From Halomonas jincaotanensis (lineage in GTDB: Bacteria > Pseudomonadota > Gammaproteobacteria > Pseudomonadales > Halomonadaceae): DNA of 64,000 nt. The stretch lies in assembly GCF_018448785.1 (NCBI RefSeq), contig NZ_JAHCLU010000005.1, positions 55,393 through 119,392 of the forward strand, in the 5' to 3' direction. Positions 38,723 to 48,619 of this stretch are shown piece after piece; position 1 is the stretch's first letter; each line of letters starts with the position of its first letter. The notes beneath the pieces were generated by a model. The model was not told where the DNA came from. It worked only from the letters and a program-made list of their open reading frames with translations, and searched no databases. The translations under genes were made by a program, and so were the position numbers.

Positions 38723-39556
38723 ATGGACAAGCGTGCCTCTCCCGAGCAACAGCGCGACATCGGTGCCGCCTTGCAGGTGCAGGGGCGGATCGAGCCTCAG
38801 CAGACAGCCGAGCGGTGCCGGGATTTTCTCTGCGCGCAGCTGGAAACGTCAGGCCAGCTGGCCCTGGTGCTGGGTATCAGCGGCGGCGTGGACTCCACCG
38901 TGGCGGGTCGGCTGGCTCAGTTGGCAGTGGAAAAAGCGCGAGATGCGGGGCAGCAGGCGACGTTCGTGGCCATGCGCCTGCCCTACGGGGAACAGAAGGA
39001 CGAGGCCGATGCCCAGCGGGCGCTGCAGTTCATCAAGCCCGATGAGGTGCTGAGCACTGACATCAAGCCCGCCAGCGACGCGATGCTGGAGGCGCTGGAG
39101 GCGGGTGGGCTGGTGTTTCGCGATGCCGCCCATCGGGATTTCATTCTCGGCAACATCAAGGCCCGGCAGCGCATGATCGCCCAGTATGCCGTCGCGGGAG
39201 CGCGGCGTGGGTTGGTGGTCGGCACGGATCAGGCGGCCGAGGCGTTGATGGGGTTTTTCACCAAGTACGGTGACGGCGCCTGCGACGTCGCGCCCCTGAC
39301 CGGTCTGAGCAAACGCCAGGTGCGCGCGGTCGGCGCAGCACTGGGCGCCCCCAGTGAACTGGTCGACAAGGTCCCCACGGCCGACCTGGAATCCCTCTCG
39401 CCCATGAAGACCGATGAAGAGGCCTTCGGGGTCAGCTATGAGGAGATCGATGATTTCCTGGAAGGCAAGCCGGTCAGCGAACGGACCTACCGGATTATCG
39501 TTTCCGTCTATTCCCATACCACGCACAAGCGCCATCTGCCGATCACGCCGGGATAG
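38723..39556 (+). CDS. nadE: NAD synthetase (ammonia-dependent)
   Basis: A 277-residue enzyme that amidates deamido-NAD using ammonia and ATP. The P-loop is LGISGGVDSTVAGRL near 51-65. MRLPYGEQKDEADAQ, VVGTDQAAEALMGFFTKYGD and KVPTADLESL match E. coli NadE. There is no glutaminase domain. AAGGAG precedes the ATG at 38723; the 18 codons before it have no family match. The preceding CinA gene supplies the deamidated precursor. Confidence 0.95.
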   Translation: MDKRASPEQQRDIGAALQVQGRIEPQQTAERCRDFLCAQLETSGQLALVLGISGGVDSTVAGRLAQLAVEKARDAGQQATFVAMRLPYGEQKDEADAQRALQFIKPDEVLSTDIKPASDAMLEALEAGGLVFRDAAHRDFILGNIKARQRMIAQYAVAGARRGLVVGTDQAAEALMGFFTKYGDGACDVAPLTGLSKRQVRAVGAALGAPSELVDKVPTADLESLSPMKTDEEAFGVSYEEIDDFLEGKPVSERTYRIIVSVYSHTTHKRHLPITPG

Positions 39557-39580
39557 GCTACCTTGGCAGGAGGATCGGGC

Positions 39581-40813
39581 ATGCAGGAACTCAACGTCGC
39601 TCTGGCCACGGTCGGCGCCTTGATCCTCGTACTCGGCTTGCTGTCACGACCGCTCGATCGCTCCTGGTTGTCGCCGCCACTGGTGGCCTTCCTGCTGGGC
39701 ATTCTGCTCAGTCCCCATGGGCTCGGGTGGCTCAATCCCTCAGCGTGGGGCAATGTCGATACGCTGCTCGAGGAGACCACCCGCCTGACGCTTGGCATCA
39801 GCCTGATGGGCATCGCGCTGCGCTTGCCGCCGAACTTTCCCCGGCGACATTGGCAATCGCTGTTCCTGTTGCTGGCGATCGGCATGCCGGCGATGTTTCT
39901 GATCAGCGCGCTGCTGGCCCACTGGACACTCGGGCTACCCTGGCTGATCGCGATGCTGGTCGGTGCCAGCGTGTGCGCCACGGACCCGGTGCTGGCCTCG
40001 TCGATTGTCACGGGCAGCCTGGCCAAGGAGAGTCTGCCCGAGTCGTTCAGGCATCTGCTGTCCAGCGAGTCCGGCGCCAACGATGGCCTGGCGTATCCGC
40101 TGGTGTTGCTGCCCATCCTGCTGCTGACCGCCCCCACCGGATCGGCCTGGATGGACTGGTTCGTCACGGTGTGGCTATGGGAAGTGGGCATGGGAATCGT
40201 CGTCGGCGTACTGCTTGGCTGGGTCAGCGGGCGCGCCCTGGAATGGGCAGAAGCCAAGGAGCATCTCGATCAACCCTCTTTTCTCAGCATTACCTTGGCG
40301 CTGACGGTCCTCGTGCTGGGCGTGGGTAAATTGCTGGGAACCGACAGCATCCTGGCAGTGTTTGCGGCCGGCCTGGCATTCGACCAGGTGGTGGGCGGCA
40401 AGGAGCGCAGCGAGGAGGATAACGTACAGGAGGCGGTCAACCTGTTCTTCACCCTGCCGGTATTCGTACTATTCGGGTTGATCGCGCCCTGGTCCGAGTG
40501 GATGGCGCTCGGCTGGAGTGGCATCGTGCTGGCATTGCTCGTCATGCTGCTGCGCCGCTTGCCGGTCATCTGGGCGTTGCGACCCTGGCTGCCGCCGGTA
40601 AGGGAGAAGCGCATTGCGCTGGTGATGGGCTGGTTCGGTCCGGTCGGCGTCTCGGCATTATTCTATGCCGTCATGATTGCCAGGCGAACCGAAAACGACA
40701 CGGCCTGGGTAGTCGGCAGCCTGATCGTGGCCGTCTCGATCATCGTGCATGGCGTGACTGCAGCGCCCTTTGCCAAGCGCTATCGACGCCAGGCGGCGCA
40801 GGTCCCGACGTGA
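39581..40813 (+). CDS. CPA1-type Na+/H+ antiporter
   Basis: A 410-residue transporter with 11-13 helices. Family motifs are VGASVCATDPVLASSIV (TDP) and SSESGANDGLAYPLVLLP (ND), which form the cation site. The C-terminus KRYRRQAAQVPT is short, with no regulatory domain. It would export Na+ in exchange for protons, in line with a salt-adapted cell. GGAGG precedes the ATG, 24 bases after nadE. Confidence 0.92.
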   Translation: MQELNVALATVGALILVLGLLSRPLDRSWLSPPLVAFLLGILLSPHGLGWLNPSAWGNVDTLLEETTRLTLGISLMGIALRLPPNFPRRHWQSLFLLLAIGMPAMFLISALLAHWTLGLPWLIAMLVGASVCATDPVLASSIVTGSLAKESLPESFRHLLSSESGANDGLAYPLVLLPILLLTAPTGSAWMDWFVTVWLWEVGMGIVVGVLLGWVSGRALEWAEAKEHLDQPSFLSITLALTVLVLGVGKLLGTDSILAVFAAGLAFDQVVGGKERSEEDNVQEAVNLFFTLPVFVLFGLIAPWSEWMALGWSGIVLALLVMLLRRLPVIWALRPWLPPVREKRIALVMGWFGPVGVSALFYAVMIARRTENDTAWVVGSLIVAVSIIVHGVTAAPFAKRYRRQAAQVPT

Positions 40814-40947
40814 GCATGACGACGTATCGCCGAAGGCGGTAACCGTGAAACGCCTCGCTTGTGCAAACCGGCCTTGGCTCCTATTTTGAGGGTGGTTCGC
40901 CCGTTGCCGGGAAGCGCGGCATGGATAACCTACAAGGAGTTGTTGAT

Positions 40948-41034
40948 ATGTTGAAATTTCTGGCCAGCACCGTCGGCATCATCTTTCTCATCGGTTTATT
41001 GGTGGTCATCGGGCTGCTCATGTTGATTTTCTAG
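40948..41034 (+). CDS. 28-residue single-helix membrane microprotein
   Basis: MLKFLASTVGIIFLIGLLVV leads a 28-residue peptide that is hydrophobic throughout and ends LMLIF. AAGGAG lies eight bases before the ATG. It has the build of known bacterial membrane microproteins that modulate a transporter. The nearby antiporter is the obvious partner candidate, but that is only position. It is shorter than most gene finders accept. Confidence 0.55.
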   Translation: MLKFLASTVGIIFLIGLLVVIGLLMLIF

Positions 41035-41104
41035 ACGATTTTCTAGACTCAAGACGAACCCCGAAGCATGTCCACAAAAAGCATCCCAATGTCGGGAACC
41101 CCCT

Positions 41105-42112
41105 ATGAAAGTCGTCACCCTTAAGCAGCCCGGCGGGCTCGACAACCTCATGCTTGAAGACGCAGAGGCACCGGGTGAGCCGGGAGCCGGCGAAATGCGC
41201 GTGCGCCTGCATGCGAGCTCGCTCAATTTCCACGACTACGGCTTGGTCGCCGGCATGATGCCCACCGAGAATGGCCGCATCCCCATGTCGGATGGCGCCG
41301 GGGTGGTCGAGGCGGTGGGCGAGGAGGTCAGCGAGTTCGCCGTGGGTGATGCCGTGGTCTCCACTTTCTTCCCGTCGTGGCTGGAAGGTCCGGCGCGGCT
41401 GGGCAACTTCGCCACCACGCCCGGCGACGGCGTCGATGGCTATGCCCGCGAACAGGTGATCCGTCCGACGACCTGGTTCACTCATCAGCCGCGGGGATAC
41501 TCGCATGAACAGGCGGCTACTCTCACCACCGCGGGGCTGACCGCCTGGCGGGCGCTGGTTGTCGACGGTGGCCTCAAGGCCGGTGATATGGTGCTGGTGT
41601 TGGGGACCGGGGGTGTCTCGATCTTCGCCCTGCAATTCGCCCGGCTGATGGGCGCTCGAGTGATTGCCACGTCCTCGTCGGACGCCAAGCTCGAGCGGCT
41701 CGCCGCGATGGGCGCCGAGTCCACCATCAACTACCGGACCGAACCCGACTGGGGCCGCAAGGTGAAGGCCCTGACCGATGGCCAGGGGGTCGATCATGTG
41801 GTCGAGGTCGGTGGGCCTGGTACCTTGGCGCAATCCATCGATGCGGTGCGCATCGGCGGGCATATCTCGCTGATCGGCGTGCTCACCGGCCGTGAGGGTG
41901 AAATACCCACCGCCAAGCTGATGGCCAAGCAGGCGCGACTGCAAGGGCTGATCGTCGGCAGCCGTCGCCACCAGCACCAGATGATCCGCGCCATCGAGGA
42001 GGGTGGGCTCGAGCCGATCATCGATCGCAGCTTCGCCCTCGAGGAGATCGCCGACGCCTTTCGTCACCAGGAGTCGGGCCGCCACTTCGGCAAGATTTGC
42101 TTGACATTCTGA
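41105..42112 (+). CDS. Zinc-free MDR alcohol/quinone-type dehydrogenase
   Basis: A 335-residue medium-chain dehydrogenase. The nucleotide motif is VLVLGTGGVSIFALQFARLMGA split near 160-180. The catalytic zinc Cys of alcohol dehydrogenases is absent (SSLNFHDYGL replaces it), so it belongs to the zinc-independent NAD(P)-dependent branch. GGRHFGKICLTF is the usual end. The ATG is not preceded by a strong Shine-Dalgarno. Confidence 0.9.
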   Translation: MKVVTLKQPGGLDNLMLEDAEAPGEPGAGEMRVRLHASSLNFHDYGLVAGMMPTENGRIPMSDGAGVVEAVGEEVSEFAVGDAVVSTFFPSWLEGPARLGNFATTPGDGVDGYAREQVIRPTTWFTHQPRGYSHEQAATLTTAGLTAWRALVVDGGLKAGDMVLVLGTGGVSIFALQFARLMGARVIATSSSDAKLERLAAMGAESTINYRTEPDWGRKVKALTDGQGVDHVVEVGGPGTLAQSIDAVRIGGHISLIGVLTGREGEIPTAKLMAKQARLQGLIVGSRRHQHQMIRAIEEGGLEPIIDRSFALEEIADAFRHQESGRHFGKICLTF

Positions 42113-42272
42113 GCGAGCATGATCCGGGACAACGGCGAGCGGGATTTTTGTTGAGCTCGGCGGGTGAGCCGCTATACCTGTATAGATGAGGAGAGGGCGG
42201 TCCCTCTCTTCCTCTGCTGTCGCTGGCCGCGCCGGCCGTTGCGATTCACTTGCTCAGCTTGTGGAGGATGTT

Positions 42273-42494
42273 ATGAGTCATACTGTTACGGCTGCCTATG
42301 GCAGCATCGACAAGGCCATCAACGCGTTCGATGAACTGGTCTCCGAGGGGTTTCCCCGTGAGAAGGTGTATCTCGACAAGGAAGCAAACCACGTCAAGGT
42401 GATCGTCCCGGAGGAAACAAAGCCGGAAGCGGAAGAGATTCTCCGGCGTCACGAGCCGGATGATCTGCAGGCGAGGCCTTTCGAGGCGTCTTAA
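42273..42494 (+). CDS. Small hypothetical stress-type protein
   Basis: A 73-residue soluble protein. MSHTVTAAYGSIDKAINAFD and LVSEGFPREKVYLDKE give it the look of a GsiB/YflT-like or heavy-metal-associated-domain-like fold, but no family is certain. GTGGAGG precedes the ATG. It stands alone between the dehydrogenase and the diguanylate cyclase gene. Confidence 0.7.
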   Translation: MSHTVTAAYGSIDKAINAFDELVSEGFPREKVYLDKEANHVKVIVPEETKPEAEEILRRHEPDDLQARPFEAS

Positions 42495-42560
42495 CGCTGT
42501 TTGGCTTCCGCTACGGCTCGGGGCTAGTCGATGAATGGGCTTTTCATCTGCTAGAGCAGA

Positions 42561-43592
42561 TCAGCCTTCGCGTCGTTTCTGCTTTTCGATATACATGGCC
42601 GCGTCGGCCCTGACCAGCAAGGCGTCACTGTCGGTTTCTTCCGCTGAGGACGAGACAACGCCGATACTGGCGCCTTGGTAGCGCAGAGTGATGGTGCCGA
42701 GGGAGAAAGAGCCGGAGGTGAGGTCCCGCAGACGTTGGTGGATGGTGCCACGTTCTTCTTGGTCGTGGCCGGGTGACGAGGTACCAAAGAACACGAATTC
42801 ATCTCCGCCGTAACGCGATACGAAGTCGGCGGTACGCATGCCGGATTCAAGTGACCTGGCGATCGCGATCAAGAGACGATCGCCCAGGTCATGGCCGTGC
42901 TCATCATTGATCGCCTTGAAGCCATCCAGGTCGATGAACGCTACATGGACTCTTAGACCGGTTCTGCCGGCATTAGCCAGTGCCCGGGTGAGTTCCTGGT
43001 GGAGAGCACGACGGTTGGGGATGCCCGTGAGCGGATCCTGCAGAGCATACTGGCTATAGGTAAGATTTTCGGCACGTAGCCGAGATACCAGTAGGTCTCG
43101 TTCGATCTGCTGGCCAATCAGCCGTGAAAACATTCCAAGCAGCTGCTTGGCCTGGGGGTTCAGTGGCACCCTGGACTGGCTGGCACCGCAGAGCGTTCCG
43201 TAGAGCGCCCCGTCTCCCATGCGAATGGGCTCGCTCAGGTAAGTGGCAATACCCAGGTCGCGTGCCGCCTTTGAATCTCCCCATCTGCTGCTTACCTCAT
43301 CGGTATAGGAAACACCTTCCGCCAACGCCCGCTTGCACAGCGTGTCATCCCAATCGACGGTCAGTAACTCCGGTATGCGCATTTCACGCGTGTTGAGGGA
43401 GTATATAATGCACTGATTATTGCGCTCCAAATCGATCGAGGTCAGATAGGTCGATTCCAACCCCGTCACCAGCTGGAGGAGCTCCAGTAGTGGACGGGTA
43501 AGATTTTCCAGGCCGTCGTTTTCGGTGATGGTGTTGGCCAGCTTTGCGAGGACAGGGTCGAGTTCCACGGCGCTGTCGTTGTGCTGAGTCAT
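42561..43592 (-). CDS. GAF-GGDEF diguanylate cyclase
   Basis: A 343-residue cytosolic signalling enzyme. A GAF sensor occupies about 20-170. The GGDEF domain starts at DPLTGIPNRRALH near 190 and has the active site SRYGGDEFVFFG near 266. No RxxD inhibitory site was seen immediately before it. It makes c-di-GMP from GTP. It lies alone, in the same orientation as nfo further upstream. Confidence 0.92.
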   Translation of the reverse strand: MTQHNDSAVELDPVLAKLANTITENDGLENLTRPLLELLQLVTGLESTYLTSIDLERNNQCIIYSLNTREMRIPELLTVDWDDTLCKRALAEGVSYTDEVSSRWGDSKAARDLGIATYLSEPIRMGDGALYGTLCGASQSRVPLNPQAKQLLGMFSRLIGQQIERDLLVSRLRAENLTYSQYALQDPLTGIPNRRALHQELTRALANAGRTGLRVHVAFIDLDGFKAINDEHGHDLGDRLLIAIARSLESGMRTADFVSRYGGDEFVFFGTSSPGHDQEERGTIHQRLRDLTSGSFSLGTITLRYQGASIGVVSSSAEETDSDALLVRADAAMYIEKQKRREG

Positions 43593-43664
43593 GGAGATTG
43601 TCCGCTGCCTGTGTCTATGCCAAGAATCAACCCCGCCCTCGATACCGCAAGGGCCGATGGCTCG

Positions 43665-44555
43665 TCACTTTTTGTCTTCATCGTGCCGATGGTTCCGGGA
43701 AAAGGGCGTCGTGTCATTCATTTGGGCACGCAGCCAGGCAATTTCCTCGGCCCAGAGCGCCGGCTCGATAGTTTCCAGCACCATGGGAATGCCGTCGAGT
43801 CGCGGGTCGCGCATCAGGGTGGAAAAGGCGTCGAGGCCAATGTTGCCCTTGCCCAGGCTGTGATGTCGGTCGACGCGACTGGCGAATTCGCTCTTGGCAT
43901 CGTTGAGGTGCATGCCTCGCAAATAGTCAAGGCCGACCACGTTGTCGAACTCATCCAGCGTCGCGGTACAGGCCTCGGGCGTGCGCAGGTCATAGCCGGC
44001 GACGAAGGCGTGGCAGGTGTCGATACACACACCGACCCGCGACCTGTCGTCGACCTGGTCGATGATCTCGGCCAGTTGCTCGAAGCGCCATCCCAGATTG
44101 GTGCCCTGGCCGGCGGTGTTCTCGATCACCGCTGTCACCCCTTGTGTGCGTGACAGCACCTCGTCGATGGAGTCGGCGATGCGGCTCAGGCACTCGCCCT
44201 CGCTGATCTTCTTCAGGTGGCTGCCAGGGTGGAAGTTGAGCAACGAGAGCCCGAGTTGCTCGCAGCGCTGGAACTCGTCGAGGAAGGCCGCGCGGGACTT
44301 CTTGAGCCCTGCAGCCTCAGGATGACCGAGGTTGATCAGGTAGCTGTCGTGGGGAAGGATCTGTCCATTACCGAAGCCATGCTCCTCGCAGGCTGCGCGG
44401 AAGGCGGCAATGGCCTCATCGGTGAGCGGTTTGGCCTGCCACTGGCGCTGGTTCTTGGTGAACAATGCGAAGGCATCAGCACCGATCTCGACGGCGCGCA
44501 GCACGGCCTGATCAGGCCCGCCGGCGGCACTGACATGGGCTCCGAGATACTTCAT
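43665..44555 (-). CDS. nfo: Deoxyribonuclease IV (endonuclease IV)
   Basis: A 296-residue AP endonuclease with a TIM-barrel fold. Family signatures are GAHVSAAGG at the N-terminus, [13 protein letters not shown] near 63, IENTAGQG near 144, [16 protein letters not shown] near 172 and [25 protein letters not shown] near 213. It nicks DNA at abasic sites in base-excision repair. Its ATG overlaps the stop of the RidA-family gene (ATGA). Confidence 0.97.
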   Translation of the reverse strand: MKYLGAHVSAAGGPDQAVLRAVEIGADAFALFTKNQRQWQAKPLTDEAIAAFRAACEEHGFGNGQILPHDSYLINLGHPEAAGLKKSRAAFLDEFQRCEQLGLSLLNFHPGSHLKKISEGECLSRIADSIDEVLSRTQGVTAVIENTAGQGTNLGWRFEQLAEIIDQVDDRSRVGVCIDTCHAFVAGYDLRTPEACTATLDEFDNVVGLDYLRGMHLNDAKSEFASRVDRHHSLGKGNIGLDAFSTLMRDPRLDGIPMVLETIEPALWAEEIAWLRAQMNDTTPFSRNHRHDEDKK

Positions 44556-44938
44556 GTCGACCGCCGGGCCATCAGAGTGATTTCCACGCTAGCGCCACCG
44601 CTCAGGCGGGGCGATTCGGTACAGGTACGAGCGGGGTAACGACGGCTGTCGAAGAACTCGGCATAGACGCTATCCATCTCGCCGATGTCGCCAAGGTCGG
44701 CCAGGTGGATATCCACCCGCAGCACCTCGTCGAAGCTTATTTCCATCAGGGCGAGCATGCGCGCTAGCTCTCGCATCACCCGGCGGGTCTCTTCCTTGAT
44801 ATCACCGATAACATTTTTACCATCCTGAACATCCGAGGCCGTCAGTCCCGACACGAATACATAACGATCATCGATCACCATGTGACTGCCGGGAAACGGC
44901 GGCGCAGGCAGGGTAGGGTCGTTGACATAGTCGGCCAT
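44552..44938 (-). CDS. RidA (YjgF/YER057c) family protein
   Basis: A 128-residue RidA-fold protein. It includes [20 protein letters not shown] near 27 and [14 protein letters not shown] near 80, and ends with [19 protein letters not shown]. The canonical Arg of RidA deaminases (near 105) falls in [11 protein letters not shown], so activity on enamine/imine intermediates is plausible. GGAG precedes the ATG. It forms an overlapping pair with nfo, an unusual partner. Confidence 0.88.
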   Translation of the reverse strand: MADYVNDPTLPAPPFPGSHMVIDDRYVFVSGLTASDVQDGKNVIGDIKEETRRVMRELARMLALMEISFDEVLRVDIHLADLGDIGEMDSVYAEFFDSRRYPARTCTESPRLSGGASVEITLMARRST

Positions 44939-45009
44939 GAAATCTCCTGGTGATATAAGTCAGGCTGCGACAGTGGCGCTCGAGGAGAGTTTCCTCCTGG
45001 TATGCCTTG

Positions 45010-46617
45010 CTACAGATGCGACGGGTTGTGCAGGTCGCGCTCATCTGACGGTGGCGGTGTCCATTGGTAGATCCAGGTTTCGGTCAGGGGCTTGCCATCG
45101 GCCTTCAGGTAGAGCCGCAGGTTGATGGGCTCGATACCCTCATCCGGGGGCACAACATCGAACATCGCCCGGTAGCCCTGGATCGATGCCAGTGGCCGTG
45201 CGGAGGTGATCTCGATGCGGCCGGCGGATGTTTCGATAACGGGCTCGACAGAGATATCCGCGTCCTCCGCGAAAGGGAAGGGCCCGCCCTGGAAATCGAC
45301 CACGAACCGCCAGCTGAAATACTCGCGAATCTGACCGACAACGCCGCCCAGGCCGGTTCGGGTCGCGACACAGCGCGCCAGTGAAGGCTCGGCGGGTGGT
45401 CGGCCACGCCAGTAGATGCGATAGCCAAACAGCATTTCACTGCCCGGCTCCACCTCGGCGCTTGGATGCCAGAAGGCGACGATGTTATCGAAGGTTTCGT
45501 CGAGAGTCGGAATCTCGACCAGCTGGATCGAGCCGGCGCCCCAGTCGCTCTTGGGCTCGATCCAGACACTCGGCCGTTGATCGTAAAAGACACTATCGTC
45601 CTGATAGTGATCGAAATTCCGGTCGCGCTGGATCAGGCCGAAGCCGCGCGGATTATGATCGGCGTAGGCATTGAAGCGCAGCACTGGGGGATTGACCAGC
45701 GGGCGCCACAGCCATTCGCCATCGCCCGTATGTAGCGAGAGACCATCGGAATCGTGAATCTCGGGCCGCCAGTCCCAGTTCGCGTCACGGTCGTTCTCGC
45801 CCACCATGTACATGCTGGTCAGCGGGGCGATGCCGAGTCGTTCGATGGCGTTGCGCGGGTAGAGGGCCGCATCCACATCCATGACGACGCCGTCGGTGTT
45901 GGTAATTGCGAAACGGTAGGCGCCGGTGATACTGGGCGATTCGAGCAACGCATAAACATTGACGACTTCGCTGTCCGCCGCCGGGCGCTCTAGCCAGAAC
46001 CGAGAGAAATCGGGGAATTCCTCGGGTCTGCCCATGGCCGTATCGATGGCCAGGCCGCGCGCGGACATGCCGTATTGCAATGACTTGCCGACCGCGCGGA
46101 AGTAGCTGGCACCGAGGAAGGCGGCGACATCGCGCTGCCAGTCGTCATGATGATGAAGTCGGAAGCCGGCGAAGCCCAGGTCTTCCGGCAGTTTGTCACC
46201 TTCGATACCGGAGGTACCGTAATCGAACAGCGCCGGATCGTAGGCGATCTCGCGGGCGGCGCCGTCGACGATTTCATGAATCCTGACCGGCTTCCTGAAA
46301 TAGAGACCAAGGTGAAACAGCTGAGCACGAAAGTGTGACGCCTCCTCGTCAGACCAGAGCGCATGATCCCGGTCGAAGCGAATGGCCTGATAGTCGTCCC
46401 AGCTCATGTCCTGCAGTGGCCCGGGTAGCTCGGCATCGGCGTCCTCGGGCGACTGCGCCGCGAGATTTCTGGCGAGGCCCTTGACCCAGGCATAACTGAA
46501 AGACTCGCTGTTGCCGATGGTGCGATTGGCATTTTCCACCGCGGCAAGCAGAGAGGAGAAGGGCAACAGGCTGCTGCCCAGAACACTCGTGGTCTTCAAG
46601 AAGTCGCGTCTGTTCAT
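45010..46617 (-). CDS. opgD: Tat-exported periplasmic glucan biosynthesis protein OpgD/OpgG-like
   Basis: A 535-residue MdoG/OpgG-superfamily protein with a Tat signal (MNRRDFLKTTSVLGSSLLP). The family core includes LSWDDYQAI-like MSWDDYQAIRFDRDHALW near 75 and FGLIQRDRNFDHYQDDSVFYDQRPS (split) near 335. OpgD is the Tat-exported member; OpgG uses Sec. They shape osmoregulated periplasmic glucans. The start at MNRRDF was chosen for the Tat motif; the upstream extension is not conserved-looking. No glucosyltransferase gene (opgH) is nearby. Confidence 0.88.
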   Translation of the reverse strand: MNRRDFLKTTSVLGSSLLPFSSLLAAVENANRTIGNSESFSYAWVKGLARNLAAQSPEDADAELPGPLQDMSWDDYQAIRFDRDHALWSDEEASHFRAQLFHLGLYFRKPVRIHEIVDGAAREIAYDPALFDYGTSGIEGDKLPEDLGFAGFRLHHHDDWQRDVAAFLGASYFRAVGKSLQYGMSARGLAIDTAMGRPEEFPDFSRFWLERPAADSEVVNVYALLESPSITGAYRFAITNTDGVVMDVDAALYPRNAIERLGIAPLTSMYMVGENDRDANWDWRPEIHDSDGLSLHTGDGEWLWRPLVNPPVLRFNAYADHNPRGFGLIQRDRNFDHYQDDSVFYDQRPSVWIEPKSDWGAGSIQLVEIPTLDETFDNIVAFWHPSAEVEPGSEMLFGYRIYWRGRPPAEPSLARCVATRTGLGGVVGQIREYFSWRFVVDFQGGPFPFAEDADISVEPVIETSAGRIEITSARPLASIQGYRAMFDVVPPDEGIEPINLRLYLKADGKPLTETWIYQWTPPPSDERDLHNPSHL

Positions 46618-46936
46618 CTGAGTCTTCCTGGACAATGACAATATCCGTGAGGATGCCTCGTGGCCCTGCGCCGATATTACCTTAGCAAGGTTTGCGTCAT
46701 TCACATGCCTCAATTGCCCCTCGGTGAATAGGCTGGCCAGCGCTGCTCAAAAGGCGATGGCATTCGAGCCTGCGTTACTCCTCGAGGGAAGCCTCTTTTT
46801 CATGTGGGGGAGGGCTCGGTGGTGTCGGTTTTTCTGTCACCTTAGCGTCATTAAACAGAATTTATGCAAGTGTTTAGGTAGACTGCACGCGCCAATTCGG
46901 CATGACAACAATCTGACCACGCGAGGGCGAGCATCG
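46618..46936. other. Divergent intergenic region
   Basis: About 320 bases between opgD and the GGDEF-EAL gene. It becomes AT-richer around 46820-46880, where promoters for the GGDEF-EAL gene are likely. No protein-like frame or RNA element was recognised. Confidence 0.45.
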
Positions 46937-48565
46937 ATGGACATGGGGGCAGGCGTCGAGCAGCGATGGGTTCGCCAGCGTGCGATCGGCGCCTATTGCC
47001 TGGTGGTGATGTTGCTGGCGGCGGTGTTGGCGGTATGGTCCCAGCGGGTGTGGGTCCTCGGCGGTATGGCGCTGATGATCGCGGTGCTTGGCGGCCTGTT
47101 GCTGCGCTATTACCTCAATCATAGGCAGTTGGAGGAAGACCTGCGCCAGCGTGTTAGGGAGCTGGAACAGGCCCGGCGGACACTACAGCAGCAATATAAG
47201 GCAACGCTCGACGGTATAGCCGAGCGAAAAGTCGCGGAAGATGAGATTCGCCGGTTGGCATTCTTCGACCCTCTGACGGGGTTGCCCAATCGACGCCTGC
47301 TGCTCGATCGTCTGGAGGTTGCGCTCAAGGACAGCTGTCGCAGCGGGCAGCTCGGCGCCTTGCTGATCATCGATCTCGACAACTTCAAGCAGATCAACGA
47401 CACACGCGGCCATTTTCGTGGTGACCAGCTGCTGCGGCAGATCGCCGACACTTTCGATGCGGTCCTGCGTGACACCGATTCGCTGGCGCGTCTGGGGGGT
47501 GACGAGTTCGCGGTCCTGCTGCAAGGTATCGGACCCGATGAGGAGTCGGTGGCTCACGTATCGCACCTGGTCGCTTACAAGCTTCTGGGCGTGCTGGAGA
47601 CGGCGTTTCCGCTGGGTGACGAGGCCCTGAGGGTGACTGGGAGTATTGGCATCACGCTGTTCCGCGATCGGGGCATCACCATCGATGAGGTCCTGCAGCA
47701 GGCCGACATGGCGCAGTATCAAGCGAAGGTGGCCGGCCGCAACACCCTGCGCTTCTTCGATCCCACCCTGCACGCCCGCCTGCAAGCTCGAGCGCGCCTT
47801 GAGACCGACCTGCGCCAGGCCCTGCCGCGAGACGAGTTCCGACTCCACTATCAGGTCCAGGTGAATGCCGCCGGCGAGACGGTGGGCGCCGAGGCGCTGT
47901 TGCGCTGGCAGCATCCCGAGCGAGGTATGGTGCTGCCCGGTGTCTTCATTCCCCTGGCCGAGGAGAATCGGTTGATTCTTCCCATCGGCGACTGGGTGCT
48001 GGAAACCGCCTGCGCGCAACTTGTTGCCTGGGCCGGCGACCCATCGACGTCAGCATTGACGATCTCGGTCAACGTCAGTCCCCGGCAGTTTCGTGAAGCG
48101 GACTTCGTCGAGCGCGTCATGATGGTGCTCGAGCGTACCGGGGCGCCGGCCGATCATCTCAAGCTCGAAATCACCGAGAGTCTGCTTTTGGAAGCCCGTG
48201 ATAACGCGCGCGAGAAGATGCTGCGGCTCAAGGAGCGTGGCGTGATCTTCTCGCTCGACGACTTCGGCACCGGCTACTCCTCACTCTCCTACCTCAAGCG
48301 ATTGCCACTGACGCAGCTCAAGATCGACCAGGCCTTCGTGCATGACCTGCTCGAGGACGATACCAGCGCTGCCATCGTCGCCAGCACCATCACGCTCTCG
48401 AACAGCCTGCAACTGGAAGTCATTGCCGAGGGCGTCGAAGGGGCGGCCCAGCGCGACTGGCTGGTCGAGCATGGCTGCCTGGCGTTTCAAGGCAATTTCT
48501 TCGGCCGGCCCGTGGCGGCTGAAGAACTCAGCATCCGGGCGACATCGGGCCCGCCGCTGTCGTAG
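46937..48565 (+). CDS. Membrane GGDEF-EAL protein
   Basis: A 542-residue protein with two N-terminal membrane helices (about 15-35 and 38-57), a coiled coil (about 60-90), a GGDEF domain starting FFDPLTGLPNRRLLL with active site RLGGDEFAVLL, and a C-terminal EAL domain with EALLRWQHPERG, DDFGTGYSSLSYLKRLP and EGVEG. Both active sites look intact, so it may make and degrade c-di-GMP. The start MDMGAGVEQR was picked because it begins just before the membrane helices. Confidence 0.92.
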   Translation: MDMGAGVEQRWVRQRAIGAYCLVVMLLAAVLAVWSQRVWVLGGMALMIAVLGGLLLRYYLNHRQLEEDLRQRVRELEQARRTLQQQYKATLDGIAERKVAEDEIRRLAFFDPLTGLPNRRLLLDRLEVALKDSCRSGQLGALLIIDLDNFKQINDTRGHFRGDQLLRQIADTFDAVLRDTDSLARLGGDEFAVLLQGIGPDEESVAHVSHLVAYKLLGVLETAFPLGDEALRVTGSIGITLFRDRGITIDEVLQQADMAQYQAKVAGRNTLRFFDPTLHARLQARARLETDLRQALPRDEFRLHYQVQVNAAGETVGAEALLRWQHPERGMVLPGVFIPLAEENRLILPIGDWVLETACAQLVAWAGDPSTSALTISVNVSPRQFREADFVERVMMVLERTGAPADHLKLEITESLLLEARDNAREKMLRLKERGVIFSLDDFGTGYSSLSYLKRLPLTQLKIDQAFVHDLLEDDTSAAIVASTITLSNSLQLEVIAEGVEGAAQRDWLVEHGCLAFQGNFFGRPVAAEELSIRATSGPPLS

Positions 48566-48619
48566 CAGTGACACTGGGCCGGCTGATCGATGACCGCCTG
48601 CAGGTCTGAGTTTGCCGGT

